Below are positions 28,969 through 37,175 of a stretch of 64,000 bases of DNA, piece by piece; the first letter of the stretch is position 1, and every line of letters starts with the position of its first letter. The notes under the pieces were generated by a model. It searched no databases, was not told where the DNA came from, and saw nothing but the letters and a program-made list of their open reading frames with translations. The translations under genes and the position numbers were made by a program. Origin of the DNA: Roseiarcus sp963816065. Its GTDB lineage: Bacteria; Pseudomonadota; Alphaproteobacteria; Rhizobiales; Beijerinckiaceae. Where the stretch lies: contig CAWFJG010000009.1 of assembly GCA_963816065.1 (NCBI GenBank), positions 210,428 to 274,427 of the forward strand, given 5' to 3'.

Positions 28969-30486
28969 ATGTCCGGTCAAACCCAGCGCTTCATTGCCGG
29001 CCACCCCGCGATCGTGCTCGGCCTCCTCACGCTCGGCCTGCATCTCTGGGTCAACGGGTCGTACGGCTATTTCCGCGACGAACTCTATTTCATCGTTTGC
29101 GGGCGCCATCCGGCCTGGGGCTATACCGACCAGCCGCCGCTCACGCCGTGGATCGCGGCGCTGTCGCAGAGCGCGTTCGGCTCGCTGCGCGGCCTACGGC
29201 TGGTTCCGGCGCTGGCGTCGGCCGGGCTGGTCGCCCTCGCCGCGACGACCGCGGCTCTGCTCGGCGGCGGCCTTTACGCCCGCTGGCTGGCCGAACTCGC
29301 CGTCCTCTTCGCCGGCGTGATGCAACTCGTCGGGTCCCTGTTGAGCACCGACTCGCTGCAGCCCCTCGCCTGGCTGTCGATCGCGTTCTGCGTCGTCAAG
29401 GCCGAGCGGGACGACGAGCGTCGGTGGTGGTTCGCCGCCGGCGCGATCGCAGGCGTCGCCTTCCTCGCCAAATACACGGTCGCGCTCTTTCTCGTCTCGC
29501 TCGCCCTCGGCCTCATGCTCACGCCGCAGCGCCGATCGCTCGGCCGCTGGGGGCCCTGGGCGGGCGCCGCGCTCGCGGCGGCCATCGCCGCGCCGAACCT
29601 TGTCTGGCAGGCTGAGAACGGCTGGCCGTTCGTCGCGCACACCGCCGTGCTGGCGGCGGTAAAGAACATTCCGTTGTCTCCGCCGGCGTTCCTGGCTCAG
29701 GAGATCCTGGTGGTCGGGCCGGCCACGGCGCCCGTTTGGATCGCCGGGCTCGCCGCCTTCGCGTTCTGGCGGCGGTTCGCCGCCTATCGCTGGGTCGCGA
29801 TCAGTTGGGCGATTCTGGTCGTCGCGGCGCTCGTCGGGCGAGGGAGGCCCTATTACATCGCCCCGGCTTACCCGCTTCTCATGGCTGGGGGCGCCGTGGC
29901 GCTCGAAGCCTGGCTGCCGCGGCTCGCCAAGCCGGTCCTCGCGGCCGCCGTCCTCGGCGTCGGAGCGCTCACGACGCCGATCTTTCTGCCTGTCCTGCCG
30001 ATCGAGACCTTCATCGCCTATCAGCGCGCCCTGGGCTTCACGCCGAGCACCGGCGAAAGGCTGACACTGGGGGAGCTGCCGCAATATTATGCTGACCAGT
30101 TCGGCTGGCCCGACATCGCCAGGGCGCTCGGCGAGGCCTATCAGGCGTTGCCGCCCGAAGACCGCAGCCATGCCGTCGTCTTCGCCTGGAACTACGGCGA
30201 CGCCGCGGCGGCCGACGTTTTCGGCGCGCCGTGGTCCCTGCCGCCCGCCATCAGCGGCCACGAGAGCTATTATCTTTGGGGCCCGCGCGGCGCCGATGGT
30301 CACTTGGTATTGATCTACGGGGGCCCACGCGAGCGCCTCCTCCCGCTCTGCCGCTCGGTCGAGGCGGTCGGCCATGTCGACAATCCGCTCGGTATGCCCG
30401 AAGAATCCGGGCAGGCCGTCTGGCTCTGCCGGGACGTCCGCGTGCCCATCGAGACCCTGTGGCCGAAGCTCCGCCACTTCGGCTGA
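28969..30486 (+). CDS. Membrane glycosyltransferase, GT39/ArnT-like (PMT fold)
   Basis: A 505-residue GT-C enzyme with about ten to eleven membrane helices in the first 340 residues and a soluble C-terminal part. The first loop has YFRDELYFIVCGRHPAWG, with the conserved acidic pair of lipid-sugar dependent transferases, followed by DQPPLTPW. GGRP-like GRGRPYYIAPAYPLLMAGG marks a later helix. Such enzymes move a sugar from polyprenyl phosphate to lipid A, protein or another acceptor at the periplasmic face. The acceptor cannot be read. It is followed by an SDR gene after 63 bases. Confidence 0.8.
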   Translation: MSGQTQRFIAGHPAIVLGLLTLGLHLWVNGSYGYFRDELYFIVCGRHPAWGYTDQPPLTPWIAALSQSAFGSLRGLRLVPALASAGLVALAATTAALLGGGLYARWLAELAVLFAGVMQLVGSLLSTDSLQPLAWLSIAFCVVKAERDDERRWWFAAGAIAGVAFLAKYTVALFLVSLALGLMLTPQRRSLGRWGPWAGAALAAAIAAPNLVWQAENGWPFVAHTAVLAAVKNIPLSPPAFLAQEILVVGPATAPVWIAGLAAFAFWRRFAAYRWVAISWAILVVAALVGRGRPYYIAPAYPLLMAGGAVALEAWLPRLAKPVLAAAVLGVGALTTPIFLPVLPIETFIAYQRALGFTPSTGERLTLGELPQYYADQFGWPDIARALGEAYQALPPEDRSHAVVFAWNYGDAAAADVFGAPWSLPPAISGHESYYLWGPRGADGHLVLIYGGPRERLLPLCRSVEAVGHVDNPLGMPEESGQAVWLCRDVRVPIETLWPKLRHFG

Positions 30487-30549
30487 GCGTCGTGCGCTTT
30501 GATCCAAACGCGTCCCGCGGCGTATGAACGCGCGGCAACAGGAAAGTCC

Positions 30550-31419
30550 ATGATCGCCGCATCAAGCAAGACTGTCGTGGTCACCGGCGCCTCGACCGGC
30601 ATCGGCCTGGGTTGCGTCAAGGTCCTGTCCGAGAGCGGCTGGCATGTGTTTGCGGGCGTCCGGAAGGCGGAGGACGCCGAGCGACTCAAGCAGACGTTCG
30701 GCGACCGGGTCACGCCCCTCCTGTTCGACGTGACGCAAGCAGAGGCGGTCGCCGCCGCGGCGCGGACGGTCGGCGAAGCGCTCGGCGGCAAGACCCTCGC
30801 CGGACTCGTCAACAATGCCGGGATCGCCGTGCCCGGCCCCCTCCTCCACCTCAGGATCGAAGACTTCGAACGCCAGCTCGCCGTCAACCTGACCGGGCCG
30901 CTCATCGTCACCCAGGCCTTCGCTCCGCTCCTCGGCGCCGATCGCTCGCGGTCGGGGCCGCCCGGCCGGATCGTCATGATGTCGTCGGTCGGAGGCCTGA
31001 ACGCCGCGCCCTTTCTCGGCGCCTACAGCGCCTCCAAGTTCGCGATCGAAGGGCTCTCGGAGTCGCTCCGGCGCGAGCTCCTGCTCTATGAAATCGACGT
31101 CGCGATCATCAACCCCGGGGCCATCGCGACGCCGATCTGGGGAAAGTCGGAGGACGTCGCGTCGGACTTCGCCGACTCGCCTTTCGCGCCCGCCCTCGCC
31201 AAGGTGAAGGCCTACATGATGACGATGGGCGAAAAGGGCCTGCCGCCGGAGCAAATCGGCGAAGCCGTGAAGGCCGCGTTGACGGCGGCGCGGCCAAGGG
31301 TCCGCACCATCGTGACGCCCTCGCCCGTTCAGGACTTCCTCGCCCGAAACCTGCCGAAGCGCTGGGTGGACAGACTCATCGCCGATCGGCTGGGCCTCCG
31401 TCCGACGAAGGCCGGCTGA
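30550..31419 (+). CDS. Short-chain dehydrogenase/reductase
   Basis: A 289-residue classical SDR. The ATG at 30550 is chosen because AGGA lies just upstream and the Rossmann motif TGASTGIG begins at residue 13. Other motifs are VNNAGIA, the catalytic Ser in IVMMSSVGGL and YSASKFAIEG (YxxxK). The cofactor is probably NADP(H), given the downstream Arg in VRKAEDAERL. The substrate is unknown; the C-terminal extension resembles the retinol-dehydrogenase-like branch. Probably cotranscribed with the GT39 gene. Confidence 0.85.
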   Translation: MIAASSKTVVVTGASTGIGLGCVKVLSESGWHVFAGVRKAEDAERLKQTFGDRVTPLLFDVTQAEAVAAAARTVGEALGGKTLAGLVNNAGIAVPGPLLHLRIEDFERQLAVNLTGPLIVTQAFAPLLGADRSRSGPPGRIVMMSSVGGLNAAPFLGAYSASKFAIEGLSESLRRELLLYEIDVAIINPGAIATPIWGKSEDVASDFADSPFAPALAKVKAYMMTMGEKGLPPEQIGEAVKAALTAARPRVRTIVTPSPVQDFLARNLPKRWVDRLIADRLGLRPTKAG

Positions 31420-31540
31420 TCCAGCGGGCCGGTCGCTGCCTGGTCGCTGCCCCTCCAAGCCTGCGACGCCGCGCCTTTTCTGCTATAGGTCCCGGCCATT
31501 GAAGACGCGTCGCCCCCGCGGCGCGAATCCGGGAGCGACC

Positions 31541-32316
31541 ATGACGACGAGCGTGCATCAGTTCCTGTGCCTGACCGACAATTACGGCGTGCTGCTGCAC
31601 AATTCGAAAACCGGCGCGACCGCCTCGATCGACGCGCCTGAGGCCGGCCCGATCCTCGCCGCGCTCAAGGACAAGGGATGGACGCTGACCGACCTCCTCA
31701 TCACCCATCATCACGACGACCATATCCAGGGGCGCCGGAGCTCAAGGCCCGTTTTCCCAATCTCAGGATGGTCGGCCCGGCCAAGGACGCCGCCCGCATT
31801 CCCGGCCTCGACACGCAGGTCCGTGAAGGCGACTACGTCGCCGTCGGATCGCTCGAGGCCAGGGTGATCGAGACGCCCGGCCACACCTCTGGACACATCG
31901 CCTATCATTTCAGCGAGGACGAACTCGCGTTCGTCGGCGACACGCTGTTCTCGCTCGGCTGTGGCCGGGCGTTCGAGGCGCCCTACGCGGTGCTGTGGGG
32001 CTCGCTGATGAAGCTCGCGGCGCTGCCCGGCGAGACGCAGGTCTATTGCGGCCACGAGTACACCGAGGCGAACGCCCGCTTCGCCCTGACGATCGAACGC
32101 GACAACCCGATCCTCAAGAACCGGGCCGAGCACGTGGCGAAACTGCGCGCCGACAAGCGCCCGACCCTGCCGACGACCATCGGCCTCGAACTCGCCTCGA
32201 ACCCGTTCATGCGGGCCGAGGAGCCGCCGGTGAAAGCCGCGCTCGGCATGCCGGACGCCGACCCGGCCGCCGTGTTCGCCGAACTCCGGTCGCGCAAGGA
32301 CGTGTTCAAGGGGTGA
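31541..32316 (+). CDS. gloB: Hydroxyacylglutathione hydrolase (glyoxalase II), one frameshift
   Basis: About 258 residues from ATG 31541 (MTTSVHQFLCLTDNYG). Glyoxalase II hydrolyses S-lactoylglutathione to lactate and glutathione in methylglyoxal detoxification. The metallo-beta-lactamase motif THHHDDH is at about residue 55, followed by ETPGHTSGHIAYH, FVGDTLFSLGCGR and YCGHEYTEAN, all metal-site blocks. The C-terminus FAELRSRKDVFKG is standard. A G is missing from the GGGG run at 31739-31742; adding it reads HIQGAPELKARFPN. The break falls directly after the metal motif, so the gene as written could not make an active enzyme. Confidence 0.88.
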
Positions 32317-32946
32317 GATTCGGAAGGGTTCGCTCGTGGCCCGAGGCGTCTCCCGATGGCCTGTGTCTATGCGCGAAAAGGCGCATTTTGAGGTCGATTC
32401 CGGGCGGTTTCGGCCGGTGAAGCCCTGTTTTCGGGCCCGAAACCGGCTGCCGGGGCGCTCATTTTTTGCAAGCGGCCGAGCGGTTTCAATGCGTTAGGCG
32501 CCGGATTCCGCTTTCGGATCGTCCGAAACGGGCCATTTGCCGTATTTTCGCCATAATCTTGGCCGCGCTGGGCCGGCCTTGAGGCCACCCAGGGGTCGGC
32601 GAAAGAAGCGGACGGCGTCGGCCTCGCAGGCTTTTGGCCGGCGCCGAATTGAGGACGCCGGGCGAGTCGGGCGGGAAGAGGCGTTGAGGCGGAATGCGGC
32701 ATCGCTAGCCAGTCCCAGGAGCAAGAATTTTCGAGGGTAAGAATGATCCTAACCGATATCCTGATTTTCCACAAGACATTGTCAGCAATTCTTTCCAGCC
32801 GAACTCTCCCGAGCCTCCGCCGCCAACCCCGCGGCGGCCGAAATGCACCCCGCCAGGGGTCAAAATGTCTCGTTGGTTCCCGTGGCTAGGGATATAGGAG
32901 CCGACTTGAAACTGTCGTTCAAATTCGGCCGTTGGCGCGTGATTCC
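32317..32946. other. Gene-free stretch of 630 bases
   Basis: No gene with family-like sequence. A 9-base inverted repeat CGGTTTCGG (32405-32413) / CCGAAACCG (32437-32445) lies after gloB and may be part of a transcript end. The rest, including an A+T-richer part near 32740-32790, shows nothing I can name. Confidence 0.4.
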
Positions 32947-33381
32947 TCAAGTCTGATGACGGGCGAAGCTTCCGTCCGCCCCTTTGCGGAATTCCATGGT
33001 TTCGACGAACTTCGTGAACCCATGTCGCCGCTTTACAAACTCGACATGGAGCACGACGACCGGCTTAAATCGGGAGTCCTTCTCTGCATTCTTGTTCACA
33101 AGCGCCGACACGGTTGAGGCCAGGTATTGTCTGGCGGTTGGTGGGTCGTCGTTATAACCGGTGTTGACGAGCACCACCCGGATCATCGCGTTCGTCGCAT
33201 GAACCTGGATGTCGTTCGGACTGAGGCTCGTCATGCGCGCAATTTCGTCTTTGAGTTGTGCTTGGAGGGAGACGGTCGACAGCGCGTGTTGATTCGCTGG
33301 CGCCTGTGCGATCACTTCCGACCCTGCTCCAGCGGCAATAACCCCGCCGCAAAGCACCGCAACGATCAGGTACCTTATCAT
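32947..33381 (-). CDS. Small secreted hypothetical protein
   Basis: A 144-residue product from the ATG at 33381, which has GGAG about six bases upstream; TTG 33393 and ATG 33387 are alternatives. An N-terminal signal peptide (MIRYLIVAVLCGGVIAAG) is cleaved near IAQA. The mature part carries strand-helix stretches such as LKDEIARMTSLSPNDIQVHA and MIRVVLVNTGYND, and a basic patch VKRRHG. I do not recognise a family. No partner gene adjoins; 33382-33741 upstream holds nothing visible. Confidence 0.6.
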   Translation of the reverse strand: MIRYLIVAVLCGGVIAAGAGSEVIAQAPANQHALSTVSLQAQLKDEIARMTSLSPNDIQVHATNAMIRVVLVNTGYNDDPPTARQYLASTVSALVNKNAEKDSRFKPVVVLHVEFVKRRHGFTKFVETMEFRKGADGSFARHQT

Positions 33382-33741
33382 CTCCATCTCCAATTCGCTG
33401 GGTTCCGAGTCACGTGAATTAAGTAACGCAACTCACCTTCCGCTTGATCGACTAGCCGCGGCTCGGCTCAGCTTCGACAGAGAGGCGCCCGGAAAGCGGG
33501 AAATTCTTTCGCATTGTCTCGATCAACAGAGCCCGCAAGTGCGGCCGGGTTACGACAACAAGGCGCGGTATTTTGCCGCATCTTGCGTTGCGACTGGCTA
33601 CGAGGAGAACAGCGACGGAAACGGCCCGACACGATATTCGGCATTTCCGAGTTCTGACGCGCCACGAAACTCCCGCCCGGCGCAGTCGACCTCCTGTACG
33701 GAGCCGCCACGTGCTTTTGAGCTATTGGCCTCGCTCCCTGC

Positions 33742-34872
33742 TCAACGTTGGACGCCGATAGGAGTCGTTGGCCGGCCGGCGCAAAAAACATCAAAGACCA
33801 GCATGAGGAACAAGGTCAGCGGAACGGCGAGCAAGACGCCCACGGGCCCGAACAGGATGGTGAACGCAACGGTCGAAAGCAGCGACACAACCGGCGGCAG
33901 GGCGACAACTTCCGCCTGTACGAGGGGCGTGATGAAGTTGCCTTCAACAAAGTGAACGCCGATGAACAGCAGCAAAACGAAAACGGCCTGAGCGGGGCTT
34001 TCTGTAAGGGCCACCAGGATTGCAGGAGCGGCCGCAAGAATCGCCCCGACGAAGGGGATAAACGTCAAGAGGCCGCCGACCAAGCCGAGCGCAATCGCGG
34101 CCTCGATGCCGAGCGCCCAAAGCCCTGTGGCGGACATGACCCCGATTGCAACCATGACCACGAGTCGGCCAAGCAACCATCGCTTCAAAATATCGTTGGT
34201 GTCGTCGAGAACGCGCTTCATCCTGACCCGATCGTCTGCCGGGACCAGACGCAGGCATAGTTTTCGGTAGAGTTCGGGCTGGGCCGCCAGATAAACGGCG
34301 ACAACGAAGCAAAGAATTGCGTAGCCAAGACCTTGCGCAATGGAAGAGGCGGCGCCGGCGAGCATCGCTCCCGCCCAGCCGGTAGCGCCGGTTGCCGTCG
34401 CGTTGCGCGCCTTGTCCAGTGCGAGTTCGCCATAGGGAAATGACCGGAGCCAGTGGATTAGAATGTCCACGCCTGCGGGGATTTGTTTCGCGAGTTCGTC
34501 CACCTGGTCCGCGGCGACCGAGCCGAAGAACCACAGCGCCGCGCCCAGGGCTGCGACGGAAAGCGTGACAACGACAACTAGTCCGCCCGCGGTTCCGATG
34601 CGCGCCGACCGCGCAAACCACAGGCTGCCGGCCCGGAGCCCAATTGCGATCAGGACGGATCCGAACAGAAGCAATCCAAGATTTACGAGCCGCCAGGCCG
34701 CCAGCGCGAGCGCCGCAATCAGCAACACGACCAGGCAGCGCTTGACGAACGCTCCTAGGCCCGTGTCCGGGGTGACGCGGCAACTCATAACCGGGTCGAG
34801 ATGGCTTTCCTCGGACATTTTCTTCCAACGGTCACGGAACTGGTTTTCAGTGACGACCTCCTTCTGCCCCAT
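33742..34872 (-). CDS. AI-2E family transporter (YhhQ/PerM/TqsA-like)
   Basis: A 376-residue membrane protein of the AI-2E exporter family. The usual layout is seen: three N-terminal helices (LVVLLIAALALAAWRLV onward), a soluble segment (DQVDELAKQIPAGVDIL), a long helix pair, then GGLLTFIPFVGAILAAAPAI and the family motif GVHFVEGNFITPLVQAEVV. The ATG at 34818 (MSEESHLDP) is an alternative start with a GGAAG upstream. Family members export autoinducer-2 or ions; the substrate is open. It is a single gene. Confidence 0.82.
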   Translation of the reverse strand: MGQKEVVTENQFRDRWKKMSEESHLDPVMSCRVTPDTGLGAFVKRCLVVLLIAALALAAWRLVNLGLLLFGSVLIAIGLRAGSLWFARSARIGTAGGLVVVVTLSVAALGAALWFFGSVAADQVDELAKQIPAGVDILIHWLRSFPYGELALDKARNATATGATGWAGAMLAGAASSIAQGLGYAILCFVVAVYLAAQPELYRKLCLRLVPADDRVRMKRVLDDTNDILKRWLLGRLVVMVAIGVMSATGLWALGIEAAIALGLVGGLLTFIPFVGAILAAAPAILVALTESPAQAVFVLLLFIGVHFVEGNFITPLVQAEVVALPPVVSLLSTVAFTILFGPVGVLLAVPLTLFLMLVFDVFCAGRPTTPIGVQR

Positions 34873-35051
34873 CGAAGGAGTCTGAAGGCTTCCAGGCAGG
34901 CAATGACGGCCGCGCCGGAGATCCGGGTCGCAGCCGCATCATGGGATCGAGTGGGCCAGCGGGGTCAAGGACGACAGACACAACAGATTCCCGAGCCCGT
35001 TCCGGGGGAGGGACTATATCCGTGGCAACTGCCATTATCCGCGACGGCTTC

Positions 35052-35467
35052 TCAGCTGCCGCCTCCACCGACAATTTGTTTAGCGACTGGATTGGTGCAT
35101 GAGCACACAACGGTCCCGGTTTGATTGCTCACACATGTCGCCACGGTCTTGACCGCCGGACCCGCCGGGCCGGGATCGCCTTTCTCACCCTTGTCCCCTT
35201 TCAGCCCCGGCGGCTCGCGATCGCGTTTGGGGCCCGGATCGCCCTTGACCCTCGCAGCGCCCTGAGGACCGGGATCGCCCTGGGGCCCGGCACGCCCTGA
35301 GGGCCGGCGTCTCCTTTAAGGCCCTTGCAGAATTTACTGACCACCGTTGGCGGGCAAGGAAATATCTCTTGCACACTCTGTGTGCCCCTCTTGAACTCCA
35401 ACCCCAAGCCGGCAGGCCCTGCGCAGACGACACTGGCTATCAGCGTTGCGACAACTATTCGTTTCAT
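35052..35467 (-). CDS. Small secreted collagen-like protein, one frameshift
   Basis: After repair it has about 138 residues: signal peptide MKRIVVATLIASVVCAG, a linker with two Cys (PCPPTVVSKFCKG), and Gly-X-Y repeats (GLKGDAGPQGVPGPQGDPGP and, after an interruption, GLKGDKGEKGDPGPAGPA). A Cys-containing tail (TCVSNQTGTVVCSCTN) ends VGGGS. One C is missing on the coding strand in the run at 35282-35285. Without it the frame closes early at a stop near 35203. Bacterial collagen-like proteins are usually surface or exported trimers; the role here is unknown. It probably lies alone, on the opposite strand to the next gene. Confidence 0.7.
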
Positions 35468-35770
35468 CGCGGCTCCTACCGCGCGGTCCAAGTTCGGCGA
35501 CCTGGTTTCCGCTTACGTCGGGCCCTCCCCCAAGTATTCGTTACGTGCAAACCGACCTCACGCCCTTGATGCGGATCAATTCGAAAATCGCTTTTGTTGC
35601 CTGCCGCGCATCGCGAGAGGTTTCGGGTCGCGTCTCATGACGGCCGAAGTCTGCTGCTCTCCCTTCGTCGGATTTTCGATCACCGCCGCCCGATCACGTC
35701 GAGGGATTTCTCCCGGCAGGAAAGGAAGCGAAACAGGCGTCTGCTCGGCGTCGGGTATTTCCGAGGCAGA

Positions 35771-35784
35771 GTGACGTAGATCAA
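35771..35784. promoter_or_regulatory. FNR/FixK-like box upstream of a membrane protein gene
   Basis: GTGAC-GTAG-ATCAA keeps the spacer and eight of ten bases of the TTGAT-N4-ATCAA box. It lies 77 bases before the ATG at 35862, a suitable place for an activator. The remaining part of 35468-35861 has no gene. Confidence 0.35.
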
Positions 35785-35861
35785 ATTGAGAGCCGGATGT
35801 GGAGCATACCAATATGGAGAACTCGCCGTGCGGGCAAGCAACTGCACCTGGGAGAGAAAGG

Positions 35862-36494
35862 ATGATCCTCGCCGCCACATTCATTGTTGGAACGTTGGCG
35901 ACATACTGGTCGGTAGCCAGCGCGGCCCTACCTGGTGGGCGTTTTACCTTGTCGATTGCTCAGGTTTTGATTGCGATGATGGTTTCCGTCCTTCTCAGTG
36001 GCGTGGTCTATGCAACCGGGGCGCTTTGGGCGGTTCTGGCCGATTTGGCGTCAACCTCGAGCGGCAATCTCCGTTACTACAACGTCCTTCACGCATGGCT
36101 GGTGTTGGTGGGGCCGGTTGTGTCACTTCTTGTAATACCCTCCGCCTACGCGACCGCTAACGTGTTACATCAAAGGGGCCGGTGGCCGACTAATCTTTGG
36201 AGGAAGTATGGGTTTGCGAGCATAGTCGCTACAATTTACCTCGCGCTGAATGTCATATCTTATCTTACTGATCCGATCGGCGGGTGGTCTGAGGTTGCCC
36301 TCTGGCGTTACGCGCCTATTCCCTTGCACTGCGTTGCAGTGTTCGTTTCCTGGATTGTCTATGTCGCGGGGATGGATTGGTGGATCTTCCACAACTCAGC
36401 TGTTCGGCCGACGAAGCCGGAACTCTCCGGGCATGCGCCCAGGCCAATAACGTCCTGGCCAGAGCTCCGCGCCCTGACGACTTCGTCCCATTGA
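35862..36494 (+). CDS. Hypothetical membrane protein
   Basis: The product has 210 residues, and an ATG at 35862 is preceded by AAAGG and GGAGAG, which decide it over 35799. There are about five hydrophobic helices: ILAATFIVGTLATYW, IAQVLIAMMVSVLLSGVVYA, WLVLVGPVVSLLVIPSAYAT, IVATIYLALNVISYL and LHCVAVFVSWIVYVAG. Base composition is less GC-rich than in the core genes, and no family is recognised. An FNR-like box lies upstream, so low-oxygen control is possible. Function unknown. Confidence 0.55.
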   Translation: MILAATFIVGTLATYWSVASAALPGGRFTLSIAQVLIAMMVSVLLSGVVYATGALWAVLADLASTSSGNLRYYNVLHAWLVLVGPVVSLLVIPSAYATANVLHQRGRWPTNLWRKYGFASIVATIYLALNVISYLTDPIGGWSEVALWRYAPIPLHCVAVFVSWIVYVAGMDWWIFHNSAVRPTKPELSGHAPRPITSWPELRALTTSSH

Positions 36495-36608
36495 GGATCC
36501 GGCCCTAATGCATCGACATGCATCGGGACGCTTGATTTGCCTCAACTGTTCAATGGCGTTTCGATGTAAGCATGAAATCCGATGCATCGCTCGAACGCAG
36601 GCAAATCG

Positions 36609-37138
36609 ATGAATGAACGAATTCTCGTCGTCTACTTCTCTCGGAGCCCAAGGACACGGACCCTCGCTCTGGCTGCAGCGGAGAGGCTTCACTGCGACAT
36701 TGAAGAAATCGCCGAGCGGCGGAGTCGCACAGGCGTCTTGGGCGCCTCGAGGTCTGAAAGGAGGCCGCGCCGGAACGGCCGGCGGTGATGGACGCGCCAA
36801 CGCACGACCCGGCGGTTTATGATCTTGTCGTCATCGGCACGCCGGCCTGGGCGTGGGGAGTCTCCTCGCCGGTTCGCGCCCATCCGACAGCCGCCAAGTC
36901 GCAACTGCGGGACGCCGCGTTCTTCTGCACGCTCGGCGGATTCGGCGCCCAAAGAGCTTTCGCCTAGATGCAGGACATTGCCGGCAAGACGCCGCGCGCG
37001 ACGTGCTACGCCCGGCAAATAGACATGGAGTCTGGCGCGTTTTTCGAACGGGTTGCCTCCTTCGCCAAAACGCCCGCGCCGGCAAAGCCGAACGCGACGT
37101 CGACGACGCCAGCAACCGGACGTGAGCGTGAGCCTTAG
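36609..37138 (+). pseudogene. Flavodoxin-like protein, broken by a frameshift and a stop codon
   Basis: The start MNERILVVYFSRSPRTRTLA reads as a flavodoxin FMN-binding loop. The frame shifts between about 36740 and 36760 and then continues as KEAAPERPAVMDAPTHDP and YDLVVIGTPAWAWGVSSPVR, the typical second loop. A TAG at 36965-36967 interrupts it in frame, but homology continues (MQDIAGKTPRATCYARQID) to the TAG at 37136-37138. Two independent lesions, one of them a nonsense codon, argue for real loss of function. An intact copy would be a ~175-residue flavodoxin used in stress or low-oxygen electron transfer. Confidence 0.7.
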
Positions 37139-37175
37139 CCTGCCGACGTGCGTCCGGAGCCCATGTGGCTGCCGA

